Shown here in pieces: positions 43,956 to 51,948 of a DNA stretch of 64,000 bases. The notes beneath the pieces are model-generated. The model was given only the letters and a program-made list of their open reading frames with translations, had not been told where the DNA came from and did no database searches. A program made the translations under genes and the position numbers. Positions within the stretch are counted from its first letter, which is position 1, and each line of letters begins with the position of its first letter. Source of the stretch: Sphingobium xanthum (lineage in GTDB: Bacteria; Pseudomonadota; Alphaproteobacteria; Sphingomonadales; Sphingomonadaceae); contig NZ_JAHKKS010000003.1 of NCBI RefSeq assembly GCF_019737615.1, positions 224,001 to 288,000 of the forward strand, written 5' to 3'.

Positions 43956-45533
43956 ATGAGCCTGCTCCGCTCGACCGGGACGATCGGAGCGCTCACGCTG
44001 GTCAGCCGCGTGCTCGGCATGGTGCGCGACATGCTGATGGCGCGCTTCGTGGGCGCGGGCTTCGCGTCCGACGCCTTCCTGATCGCCTGGCGGCTGCCCA
44101 ACCTGTTCCGCGCCCTCTTTGCCGAGGGCGCCTTTTCCGCCGCTTTCGTGCCGATGTTCAATCGCATCATGGCGCGCGAAGGCCAGGACGATGCCGAGGC
44201 CGGGCGCCGCGCCGCGATTGCCTTTGCCGGGCAAGTGCTGTCCGTGCTCTTCCCGATCCTGGTCATTCTCACCATCCTGATGATGCTGGCCGCCGGCCCG
44301 GTCGTCTGGGCGATGACCGGCGGTTTCCCCGATGGCGGCCCGGACAAATTCGCACTCGCCCGCCACCTCACGATCATCACCTTCCCCTATCTGGCGCTGG
44401 TCTCGCTCACATCGTTGCTCGGCGGCATCCTCAACAGCTTCAACCGCTTCTGGGTGAATGCCGCCGCGCCGACCTTGCTCAACATCTGCATGATCGTGGC
44501 GATCCTGTTCTTCCGCGGCGACAGCCCGATCGAGACCGCCGAAACGCAGGCGATCGCCGTCACCGTCTCCGGCATGATGCAGCTGCTCTGGCTCATCTGG
44601 TCGTGCCGGCGCATCGGCGTCGTGCTGCGCATCGGCCTGCCGCGCCTCTCGCCGCAAGTGAAGGCCATGCTCGCCGTCATCGGCCCGGCCGCCATCGGCC
44701 AAGGCGCGATCCAGATCAATCTGCTGATCTCCACCTCGCTCGCCGCGCGCTTCCTGCCGCAAGGCTCGGTGAGTTGGATCTATTATGCCGACCGGCTGAA
44801 CCAGCTCCCGCTCGGCCTCATCGGCATCGGCGTCGGCACGGCGATCCTGCCCCTGCTTTCGCGCCAGATCGGCTCGGGCGACGCAAAAGCAGCGAACGAC
44901 ACGCAGAATCGCGCACTGGAGCTGGCGCTGTTCCTGGCCCTGCCCGCCGCCATCGCGCTGTTCGTCTCAGCGACGCCGCTCATCCGCGGCGTCTTCCAGC
45001 ATGGTGCCTTCACCGCGGTCGACACCTTCGGCTGCGCCGCCACGCTTGCCGCCTTCGCGCCCGGCGTCCCTGCCTATGTGCTCGTCAAGGTGCTGACGCC
45101 GGGCTTCTATGCCCGCTCGGACACGCGCACGCCGGTGCGCATCGCCTTCATAGCTATGCTGGTCAATCTGGTCGGCAATCTGACGCTCATCTGGTCGCTC
45201 GGTCCCGTCGGCATCGCGCTTTCCACCGCCATATCGGCCTGGGTGAATGTCATCCTGCTCTACATCGCACTGAAGCGCGCCGATCATCTGACGCTGGACG
45301 CCCGCTTCCGCGGCAAGGTGCTACGCATCGTCGCGGCCGGCGTCCTGATGGGCGTTGCGCTCTACATCGGCAATGACCTGCTCGACGCGCATATGAGCGG
45401 GCATTTCTGGCAGCGCATCGCCGCCCTCGCCCTGCTCTGCGGCGGCGGCGCGACGGTCTATGGCATCGCAACGATCGGCCTCGGCGCCTATCGCCTCTCC
45501 GAGCTCAAGGGCCAGCTTCGCCGGCGGCGCTGA
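43956..45533 (+). CDS. murJ: Lipid II flippase MurJ
   Basis: 525 aa, polytopic with about 14 membrane helices. Starts STGTIGALTLVSRVLGMVRDMLMARFVGAGFASDAFLIAWRLPNLFRALFAEGAFSAAFVPMF, characteristic of the MATE-like MurJ/MviN family. Flips lipid II across the inner membrane for cell-wall synthesis. Same strand as secB, with a 30-base gap. Confidence 0.97.
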   Translation: MSLLRSTGTIGALTLVSRVLGMVRDMLMARFVGAGFASDAFLIAWRLPNLFRALFAEGAFSAAFVPMFNRIMAREGQDDAEAGRRAAIAFAGQVLSVLFPILVILTILMMLAAGPVVWAMTGGFPDGGPDKFALARHLTIITFPYLALVSLTSLLGGILNSFNRFWVNAAAPTLLNICMIVAILFFRGDSPIETAETQAIAVTVSGMMQLLWLIWSCRRIGVVLRIGLPRLSPQVKAMLAVIGPAAIGQGAIQINLLISTSLAARFLPQGSVSWIYYADRLNQLPLGLIGIGVGTAILPLLSRQIGSGDAKAANDTQNRALELALFLALPAAIALFVSATPLIRGVFQHGAFTAVDTFGCAATLAAFAPGVPAYVLVKVLTPGFYARSDTRTPVRIAFIAMLVNLVGNLTLIWSLGPVGIALSTAISAWVNVILLYIALKRADHLTLDARFRGKVLRIVAAGVLMGVALYIGNDLLDAHMSGHFWQRIAALALLCGGGATVYGIATIGLGAYRLSELKGQLRRRR

Positions 45534-45627
45534 TCAACCCGCTTGCCGACTGCCGAACCCTCGGTCTAAGTTGACAATGACCATCGAGATACTCCCGCAG
45601 CGAGCATCCAGTGGGGAGAGGATACCG

Positions 45628-46041
45628 ATGAAAATCCTGCACGGGATAAGTCTTGCCGCCTTGCCGACGGCGATTGCCTTGCTGGCCGTATCGGCCGGCG
45701 CGCATCACAGCTTCGCCATGTTCGACAATAGCCGATCGATCACGATCCAGGGCAAGGTCACGGTCTATCAGTGGACCAATCCGCATGCCTTTCTGGAAAT
45801 CGATGCGGACACCGGCGGGGGCAACATCAAGCATTACGCGCTGGAGATGACGAGCCCGAACATGTTGAGTCGCGGCGGCTGGTCCTCACGCACGGTGAAG
45901 CCGGGCGACATGGTCCGGGCCGTGGTCTCCCCGCTCAAGGATGGGCAGGCGGGCGGTCTGTTGCTGGAGCTTACCTTGCCCAACGGCAGGAAGATGCTCC
46001 CCGGCGTGCCCAATGCGCATCGCTACAAGATCACCTCGTAA
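45628..46041 (+). CDS. DUF6152-type secreted protein
   Basis: 137 aa from the ATG at 45628, which has GGGGAGAGG upstream. Signal peptide ending near AGA, then HHSFAMFDNSRSITIQGKVTVYQWTNPHAFLEI, the HHSF...F-D...G-x-V-x-x-x-x-W-x-N-P-H signature of DUF6152. Function unknown. The next gene starts 10 bases after its stop, so the two form a unit. Confidence 0.85.
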   Translation: MKILHGISLAALPTAIALLAVSAGAHHSFAMFDNSRSITIQGKVTVYQWTNPHAFLEIDADTGGGNIKHYALEMTSPNMLSRGGWSSRTVKPGDMVRAVVSPLKDGQAGGLLLELTLPNGRKMLPGVPNAHRYKITS

Positions 46042-46051
46042 GGGGACGGCC

Positions 46052-46792
46052 GTGGAACTCGGGATGAGGATGACGACAAGAGCCTTGCTCATGGGCACCT
46101 GCCTCGCCGGATCGGCGATGGCGGCGATCGCCCAGCCCAATTTCAGCGGCACATGGGAGCGCTATCCCCCGCCGGGCGAGACGGCCGACCCGCGCTATGC
46201 GCCCTCTGTCATCCCCGACCCCCAACTCAAACCGCAATATCGCGCCGAGTGGGAACGCGGGCAGAAGATCCTCAAGGAACGCCTCGAAGAAGGTCAGCCA
46301 GCGGGCGACAACTACATCCACTGTATCCCGGATGGCATGCCCTCGATGATGATGGGCATGTTCCCGATGGAGATCTTCCAGCGCCCCGAGCAGATCAACA
46401 TCACGCAGGAAGCCTTCAGCCAGACCCGCCGCATCTACATGAACGAGCCCCTGCCAAAATGGGACGAGGTCGATCCCAGCTTCTACGGCAAGGCGGTCGG
46501 CCGCTGGGAAGGCGATACGCTGGTGATAGAGACGACCGGCATCAAGCAGAATGTGACCTTCCGCTGGACCCCGCATTCGGAAGACATGAAGATCACCGAG
46601 CGCATCCGCCTGCTCTCGCCGGACATCCTGCAGGACGAGATCACGATCGAGGACAGCTATCTCGAAAAGCCGTGGACCTACACTTACTCGTTCCGGCGCA
46701 TGAAGGGCTACAAGCTGCAGGAATATGTCTGCGAGGACAATCGCGACTATATCGACCAGGACGGTAATGTCCGGCACAAGATCAAGCCGTAG
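46052..46792 (+). CDS. Secreted protein of unknown function, partner of DUF6152
   Basis: 246 aa from a GTG at 46052, chosen because AGGGGA lies 5 bases upstream; an ATG at 46064 is possible but has no such site. Signal peptide (MTTRALLMGTCLAGSAMAAIAQ). The body has NFSGTWERYPP, CIPDGMPSMMMGMFPMEIFQ, GKAVGRWEGDTLVIETTGI and a C-terminal ITIEDSYLEKPWTYTYSFRR. This GTW/GRWEGDTLV pattern recurs in proteins paired with DUF6152 in sphingomonads. Role unknown; beta-rich and periplasmic. Confidence 0.8.
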   Translation: MELGMRMTTRALLMGTCLAGSAMAAIAQPNFSGTWERYPPPGETADPRYAPSVIPDPQLKPQYRAEWERGQKILKERLEEGQPAGDNYIHCIPDGMPSMMMGMFPMEIFQRPEQINITQEAFSQTRRIYMNEPLPKWDEVDPSFYGKAVGRWEGDTLVIETTGIKQNVTFRWTPHSEDMKITERIRLLSPDILQDEITIEDSYLEKPWTYTYSFRRMKGYKLQEYVCEDNRDYIDQDGNVRHKIKP

Positions 46793-46814
46793 CAGGCGCG
46801 ACCACGCCATTCTG

Positions 46815-46860
46815 ACGTCAAAATCCAGGTCGCCCCGTACTTGATCGGGATGACGGCGGT
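46815..46860. repeat. REP-like intergenic sequence
   Basis: TCGCCCCGTACTTGATCGGG followed by ATGACGGCGG forms an imperfect hairpin and has the TTGATC...GGATGACG look of repetitive intergenic sequences common in sphingomonads. Similar GGGAATGACG tails occur near 51930 and 54330. Confidence 0.45.
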
Positions 46861-46920
46861 TGTTTTTGCAAGGCTTGATCGTCGATCCACGAACCGGGCA
46901 GTTGCGCCACCTAGATACAC

Positions 46921-46965
46921 AACATGTTAAATGTTATCGAACGACTCGTCACACAGAATGACGAG
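46921..46965 (+). promoter_or_regulatory. Two inverted repeats upstream of the SnoaL-like gene
   Basis: AACAT-N5-ATGTT (46921-46935) and CTCGTCA-N7-TGACGAG (46945-46965) lie side by side within 61 bases of the ATG at 46982. The first is in an AT-rich patch. They could be repressor operators or, for the second, a leader hairpin. Confidence 0.45.
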
Positions 46966-46981
46966 CGACGGAGTGGATGAC

Positions 46982-47464
46982 ATGACGAGCGGAACAGGGT
47001 CGATCGAGGCGCGGCTACAGCGGGTGGAAGACGAGCTCGCGATCCGGCGGATCATCGAGGATTATGCCGCCTTTCTCGATGGCCGCGACTTCAAGGGTTA
47101 TGTCAGCCTGTTCGCGCCGGACGGCAACTGGACCAATGCGGTGGGCAGCTACACGGGGCAGGATGCGATCTACCAGATGCTGCTCGATGATGTGGGCGTG
47201 GACGGCGCGCCCAATCGCAACAATTTCCACATCATCACCAACGAGCGGATCGACATCGACGGCGACACGGCGAAATCGACCTGCCGCTATCTCTTCATCT
47301 TCCCGAGCAAGACACGCCAACCGGTGACAGCACTGGCCGGGCTCTATCAGGACGAATTCGTGCGTCTGGAGAATGGCTGGAAGATCAAGCGACGCGAGGC
47401 CATCGAAGTCCTCCCGACGCATGACGAGTGGGAGAAGCTGTTCTCGCTCAAGACCGACTCCTGA
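46982..47464 (+). CDS. SnoaL-like (NTF2-fold) protein
   Basis: 160 aa from the ATG at 46982 (GGAG upstream). LAIRRIIEDYAAFLDGRDFKGYVSLFAPDGNWTNAVGSYTGQDAIYQML is the usual start of SnoaL_4-type polyketide-cyclase/ketosteroid-isomerase-like proteins, ending FVRLENGWKIKRREAIEV. Enzymatic role unknown. Its upstream region carries two inverted repeats; the next gene is an acyl-CoA synthetase-like enzyme 150 bases on. Confidence 0.88.
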   Translation: MTSGTGSIEARLQRVEDELAIRRIIEDYAAFLDGRDFKGYVSLFAPDGNWTNAVGSYTGQDAIYQMLLDDVGVDGAPNRNNFHIITNERIDIDGDTAKSTCRYLFIFPSKTRQPVTALAGLYQDEFVRLENGWKIKRREAIEVLPTHDEWEKLFSLKTDS

Positions 47465-47614
47465 CGCGCCAGAATTTCCAGAGCCTGTTTGATCGAATTC
47501 AAGCAATGCTTCCGAGAAAGCAGGAGAATAAGATGGTGCAACCAGAGCAGAACGCAGCCTAGCTTGCCGTAAGGTCGCGCGCTATGATCCCTCTATTCGA
47601 GGGAGGGGTGCGAC

Positions 47615-49234
47615 ATGGGCGAGCCTGGTCTCATGCAGAGCTATTATCCCGCGCAAGGCGGGCCGCTGCCACCGCCGGTCACCATCGGCGCGATGCTCCG
47701 CAAGTCTGCCGCACGCTGGCCGCATGTGCCCGCGCTCTGCGAAGTCGATTCCGGGGGGGCTTTCACCCGCAGCTGGACCTATGCGGAGTTGCTGCACGAC
47801 GCCGAGCGGCTCGGGCGAGCGCTCGCCAGCCGTCATGCGCCGGGCGCCCGCATCGCCGTTTATGCCAACAATGCGCCCGAATGGGTGCTGCTGGAAATGG
47901 GCGCGGCGATGGCGGGGCTAGTGCTGGTCACCGTCAATCCCGCCTCGATCGAACGCGAGCTGCGCTATATCGTGGAGCAGTCCGGGGCCGAGGCGATCTA
48001 TTGCGTCGAAAACTTTCGCGGCAATCCGCTGGCGCAGATCGCGCAGGCGGTGAGCGCGGACGTGCCGGCGGTGCGTCACTGCATGCTGTTGAGCGATCAT
48101 GCGTCGCTGTTCGAGGGCGAGGAGACCGGCACTCTGCGCGCTCCCCGGCCCGACGATGCGGCGCAAATCCAGTACACATCCGGCACCACGGGCCAGCCCA
48201 AGGGGGCGCTGCTGCATCATGGCGGGCTGGTGCGCAACGCGGCGGACCTGTTGCAGGACGGCGGGGTCGGCCCGGGCGCCGTCTTCGTGCTGTGTACGCC
48301 GCTCTTTCACACGACGGGCTGCGCGGTGCAGGTGCTGGGCGGCCTCGCCGTCGGCGCGACGATGCTGCTGCCGCCGGCCTTCGATCCGGCGCTGACCGCG
48401 CGGCTGATCGCGCGCGAGAAGCTGAGCTTCGCGCTATTCATCCCGACGATGATGATCGCCGTGATGGAAGCCGCCGCGCGCGATGGCCATGATCTGCGCT
48501 CGATCGAGCATATTCTCGCCGGTGGTGCGATGGTCGCGCCGGAGCTGTGGCGCAAGGCCTGGGACGCCTTCGGCGCGAGGGTTCAGATCGCTTATGGCCA
48601 GACCGAATGCTCGCCGATCATCACGCGCTGCACCGCCGACGACTCGCTGGAGGACATGACGCAGACCGTCGGCCGGGCGGCGCCGCATACCGAAGTCTCG
48701 ATCCGCGACCCCAGGACCAATGACGTCGTGCCTATCGGCGCGCAGGGCGAGATCTGCTGCCGGGGCTATCAGCTCATGCTCGGCTATAACGACAACCGCC
48801 AAGCGACAGCGGCGACGATCGACGCCGAAGGCTGGCTGCACACCGGCGATCTCGGCACGATGGATGCGCGCGGCTATGTCCGCATCACCGGGCGCGTGAA
48901 GGAGATGATCATCCGAGGCGGCGAGAATCTGTTTCCGGTCGAGATCGAGAATGCGATGCTGGAGCATGACGCCATCGCCGAAGTGGCGGTGGTCGGCATT
49001 CCCGATGAGACCTGGGGCGAGACGGTCGCTTGTTTCTTGCGCCCCGCAGGCGCCACGCGGCCGGGCGACGCGGACCTGAAGGCGTTCGTGCGCGAGCGGC
49101 TCTCGCCCCAGAAGACGCCGCAGCACTGGGTGTGGGTCGAGCAATGGCCGATGACGGGATCGGGCAAGATCCAGAAGTTCAGGCTGCGCGAGCAATTCGT
49201 GGCGGGGGAGTTTGCGCTGCAATCGGCAGGATAG
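47615..49234 (+). CDS. AMP-forming acyl-CoA synthetase/ligase
   Basis: 539 aa with GAGGGAGGGG before the ATG. ANL-superfamily motifs: P-loop IQYTSGTTGQPKGALL (residues 185-200), YGQTECSPI, GWLHTGDLG, GRVKEMIIRGGENLFPVEIE and the C-terminal Lys in GSGKIQKF. It would activate a carboxylic acid as adenylate and transfer it to CoA. The acid is unknown; a fatty or aromatic acid is likely. Downstream gene is convergent. Confidence 0.93.
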   Translation: MGEPGLMQSYYPAQGGPLPPPVTIGAMLRKSAARWPHVPALCEVDSGGAFTRSWTYAELLHDAERLGRALASRHAPGARIAVYANNAPEWVLLEMGAAMAGLVLVTVNPASIERELRYIVEQSGAEAIYCVENFRGNPLAQIAQAVSADVPAVRHCMLLSDHASLFEGEETGTLRAPRPDDAAQIQYTSGTTGQPKGALLHHGGLVRNAADLLQDGGVGPGAVFVLCTPLFHTTGCAVQVLGGLAVGATMLLPPAFDPALTARLIAREKLSFALFIPTMMIAVMEAAARDGHDLRSIEHILAGGAMVAPELWRKAWDAFGARVQIAYGQTECSPIITRCTADDSLEDMTQTVGRAAPHTEVSIRDPRTNDVVPIGAQGEICCRGYQLMLGYNDNRQATAATIDAEGWLHTGDLGTMDARGYVRITGRVKEMIIRGGENLFPVEIENAMLEHDAIAEVAVVGIPDETWGETVACFLRPAGATRPGDADLKAFVRERLSPQKTPQHWVWVEQWPMTGSGKIQKFRLREQFVAGEFALQSAG

Positions 49235-49270
49235 ACGAAGTCGCCGTACGATGAATGGGATGTAGGGCGC

Positions 49271-49816
49271 TCAGCTTTCGCCTTTCCCCAGCTTCAGGCC
49301 CTTGAGCGCGGCGAAGGGGCTGGTGTCCTCCTCGCTCAGCACGCCCATCTTGCGCAGGGTCTCGTCGGCGCCGGGGATGCGGGGATAGGGATCGAGATTG
49401 AGCGCGAGCGTCTGGGCGACCGTTTCGCCGAGGTCGATGCGCTCGTCCTCCAGCGGCAGCACGTCGCAATCCTCGTCGCTGAGCTCGATGCCCTCCTCGC
49501 CGCTGTCCTGCTCGTCGTCATCGAGGCCACGCACGAAGCGGACGGCAAATGGCACGTCGATATGCGCGGGCACATCCTCGTCGGTCGCGACACAGGCCTG
49601 GACGAGATCGGCGACGAGCGTGCCACGGACGAGCGCGCCGGCCGCTTCCGGCGTCACGCTGAGCCGCGCCTCCAGCCGATCGAGCGCGCGCAGGCGGAAG
49701 CGGCGGGCCAGCGCGGTGCGCTCGGCCTCGTCCGCCTCGATCTCGCGCTCGCGTCCATCGCCAAACTCGTTGGCGCGCAGCCAGCGGGAAAATTCGCTCG
49801 GTGCCGGTGCGGTCAT
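49271..49816 (-). CDS. YceD/DUF177 family protein
   Basis: 181 aa from the ATG at 49816; the longer frame to 50095 overlaps the upstream gene. RALDRLEARLSVTPEAAGALVRGTLVADLVQACVATDEDVPAHID, the acidic stretch DDDEQDSGEEGIELSDEDCDVLPLEDERIDLGE and the final ETVAQTLALNLDPYPRIPGA fit DUF177. Homologs are linked to 23S rRNA or large-subunit ribosome metabolism and often precede rpmF, which is not found here. Directly follows the CBP3-like gene. Confidence 0.88.
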   Translation of the reverse strand: MTAPAPSEFSRWLRANEFGDGREREIEADEAERTALARRFRLRALDRLEARLSVTPEAAGALVRGTLVADLVQACVATDEDVPAHIDVPFAVRFVRGLDDDEQDSGEEGIELSDEDCDVLPLEDERIDLGETVAQTLALNLDPYPRIPGADETLRKMGVLSEEDTSPFAALKGLKLGKGES

Positions 49817-49823
49817 CGTCGCC

Positions 49824-50339
49824 TCAGCCGCGCAGGCGCCCGGCGAGCAGCGCGTCGAGCGATTGCCCGTCCAGCGCCGTCGCCAGCGCGCGCAGCTGGG
49901 CCTCGGTATAAGCCAGCTCGTCGGCGGCGGGCGCTTCGCCACGGTAAAGATTGCGCACCAGCGCTTCGGCCAGCGACGCCTCGCCGGAGAGGCCCCCGCG
50001 ATAGGCGGCAAGGCGCCCGCCGAGCGCACCGACCATGCGGCCGACCTGCTTGCCGACGACGAGATCGCCGAAGCCGATCTGGCGGATCTGGCCATCCATA
50101 TCGTCGATGAAGATTTCGGTCAGGCGCACGGATTCGGGTTTCGCCTCAAGCGCTTCCAGCCGGAGCAGGACGAGCGAGAGGATCGCCGCGACCATGTCGA
50201 AGCGCCCGTCCAGCGTGTCCGCGACGCCGCCCTCCAGATACCAATGCGGTTCGCGCGCGGTGGCGACGACGGCATCATAGAGCGGGCGCTGCTCGGCGCG
50301 GGCATCCTTGCGGGCGAAGAGGGAGGAGAGAAGAGACAT
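49824..50339 (-). CDS. Ubiquinol-cytochrome c chaperone (CBP3-like)
   Basis: 171 aa from the ATG at 50339, with GGAGGAGAG upstream. LYDAVVATAREPHWYLEGGVADTLDGRFDMVAAILSLVLLRLE and VRLTEIFIDDMDGQIRQIGFGDLVVGKQVGRMVGALGGRLAAYR match the CBP3/UPF0174 ubiquinol-cytochrome c chaperone family, implicated in cytochrome bc1 assembly. Divergent to bamE, 8 bases before the DUF177 gene. Confidence 0.9.
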   Translation of the reverse strand: MSLLSSLFARKDARAEQRPLYDAVVATAREPHWYLEGGVADTLDGRFDMVAAILSLVLLRLEALEAKPESVRLTEIFIDDMDGQIRQIGFGDLVVGKQVGRMVGALGGRLAAYRGGLSGEASLAEALVRNLYRGEAPAADELAYTEAQLRALATALDGQSLDALLAGRLRG

Positions 50340-50500
50340 GCTCGGTTCAGCTTTGTGGCGGCACAGGAGGTTTCGGGCGACGAGCCGGCGCGCTCGGATG
50401 CGGCCATCGGCACTTGCATATTGATTGCGGCGGCTGGCAATGCAATGGGCGTCCACTTGGCGCGAGCGTTTTTGCGAAGGACTATGTGCAGGAGATGAGG

Positions 50501-50998
50501 ATGCAGCGTGGCATTGGGCGGCCGCTTATGGTCGCGGGCGCGGCGGCAGTGCTCCTGCTGGCCGGCGGCTGCAGTCGCATCCGGGCGCATCAGGGTTTCC
50601 TCGTCGACCAGCTCATCGTCGACTCGGTGCTGCCCGGCGTCGACAATCGCGCCTCGGTCGAAGGGGCGCTCGGCCGCCCGACCTTCGTCTCGCAGTTCGG
50701 CCCGGAGCGCTGGTATTATGTGGCACGCGACACCCGCGCGCTCGCCTTCGCCTCGCCTCGGCCGACCGATCAGTTGCTCGTCACCGTGCAGTTCGACGAC
50801 AAGGGCAATGTCGCCAGCATTGATCGCAACAAGACGCTCGACCAGGTCGCGAACATCTCGCCGGTGGGCGACAAGACGCCGACCCTCGGCCGCAAGCGCA
50901 GCCTGCTCGACGAGATTTTCGGCAATATCGGCGCGGTCGGCGCGGGTGGCGTGGGCGGGGGTAGCGGCCCGGCAGGCCCTGGTCCGAACGGCAGCTGA
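50501..50998 (+). CDS. bamE: Outer-membrane assembly lipoprotein BamE
   Basis: 165 aa from the ATG at 50501, with AGGAG 6 bases upstream; an ATG at 50495 is too close to that site. Lipobox LLAGGC (MVAGAAAVLLLAGGCSRI). SmpA/OmlA domain: LPGVDNRASVEGALGRPTFVSQFGPERWYYVARDTR. Part of the BAM machinery that folds outer-membrane proteins. The Gly-rich C-terminus (GAGGVGGGSGPAGPGPNGS) is an extension beyond the domain. Confidence 0.93.
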   Translation: MQRGIGRPLMVAGAAAVLLLAGGCSRIRAHQGFLVDQLIVDSVLPGVDNRASVEGALGRPTFVSQFGPERWYYVARDTRALAFASPRPTDQLLVTVQFDDKGNVASIDRNKTLDQVANISPVGDKTPTLGRKRSLLDEIFGNIGAVGAGGVGGGSGPAGPGPNGS

Positions 50999-51014
50999 AG
51001 CCCGGTCGCTTCGT

Positions 51015-51042
51015 CGCGTCCGCGCGAGTCGGACGCGGTTTT
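51015..51042 (+). terminator. Rho-independent terminator after bamE
   Basis: 8-bp perfect stem (51015-51022 with 51030-51037), 7-base loop, then GTTTT. Confidence 0.75.
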
Positions 51043-51095
51043 CCTTGCAATTTCCCTGACTTTGGATTCAGATTGTCCATCGAGGGAGAGCCGCC

Positions 51096-51878
51096 ATGCA
51101 GCATCTCGGCGATCTGCAGCCGCTGAGGCAGCCAGATTTCCTAGCCGACCATGCCCCACTTGGCCGCTATAGCGCCAAGCGGAGCCGCTGGCGTTTCGCC
51201 GTCGGCTCGCTGGAAGTGGGCTTCGATCGCGCCAGCGAGGCGCTCGAGGCCGAAACATCGCGCCCGGCGCCGGCCGCCGCGCCGCGCAGTGACTTCGGCC
51301 ACCGCCTCCTGATCCTGATGGGCACGGTCACCACCACGCTGCTGGTCGTCGCGCTGGCTGGATGGCTCTGGTCGTCGCGCGGCTCGCTGATCGGCGGGGA
51401 GACGGTCTCGGCCTCGATCATCGACCGCGGCGACGCCATGCCAAGCGCCAGTCTCGCCGTCACCCCGCCGCCGCTGGTGATCCCGACGCCGGGCGTGAAG
51501 CCCGCGCACCTCACCGCAGTGATCGAACAGGGCAAGCCGGCCCCGGCCGTCGCGCCCGCGCCGCGCGCTGCCGTGGCGATTGCCGAGGGTCGCGCCATCG
51601 AACCCAGACCGGCCGCCGACGGCGGCAAGGCGACGCCTGCCCCGGACGAAGCCATCGTCGCGTCCGGCAATTTCCTGCTCATCCCCGGCGTCGCCCGCGC
51701 CGTCTCGCTGGCGATGACCGACGGCGAGGCGCAGAACTGGGCGGCAGGCGGCTATCACGGCATTGTCGTGATGGGCGATGCCGCGCCCAAGGATGGCAAG
51801 ACCTGCCGCCAGGGCACCGTGCTGCTGCGCGACGGGTCGGCACAGGGGCGGACGCAGACGTTCGAGCGCTGTCTTTAG
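51096..51878 (+). CDS. Single-pass membrane protein of unknown function
   Basis: 260 aa with GAGGGAGAG before the ATG. One membrane helix (~69-91, LLILMGTVTTTLLVVALAGWLW) after a ~65-residue cytoplasmic part, a Pro/Ala-rich periplasmic linker, and a C-terminal domain (LIPGVARAVSLAMTDGEAQNWAAGGYHGIVVMGDAAPKDGKTC...ERCL) with two cysteines that could pair. No recognised family. Transcribed alone after the bamE terminator. Confidence 0.75.
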   Translation: MQHLGDLQPLRQPDFLADHAPLGRYSAKRSRWRFAVGSLEVGFDRASEALEAETSRPAPAAAPRSDFGHRLLILMGTVTTTLLVVALAGWLWSSRGSLIGGETVSASIIDRGDAMPSASLAVTPPPLVIPTPGVKPAHLTAVIEQGKPAPAVAPAPRAAVAIAEGRAIEPRPAADGGKATPAPDEAIVASGNFLLIPGVARAVSLAMTDGEAQNWAAGGYHGIVVMGDAAPKDGKTCRQGTVLLRDGSAQGRTQTFERCL

Positions 51879-51910
51879 GCCAGAACCCAACCGCAGTGCT
51901 TTTGCGTCCC

Positions 51911-51937
51911 TGGGTTCCCGCGTTCGCGGGAATGACG
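51911..51937. repeat. REP-like hairpin
   Basis: GGTTCCCGCG-TT-CGCGGGAATGACG has an 8-bp perfect stem (51915-51922 with 51925-51932) and a sequence shared with widespread proteobacterial intergenic repeats. It lies between convergent genes and could also act in termination. Confidence 0.5.
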
Positions 51938-51948
51938 GTGCCTTTGAA

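Noticed and set aside
43170-44762. 530-aa minus-strand open frame across secB and murJ
   Set aside because: Compositionally antisense; both plus-strand genes are clear.
47489-47502. TTGAT-N4-TTCAA before the acyl-CoA synthetase as an FNR box
   Set aside because: One mismatch in the second half and no supporting promoter; far from the gene start.
47564-47588. TTGCCG ... TATGAT as a promoter of the acyl-CoA synthetase gene
   Set aside because: The spacer is only 13 bases.
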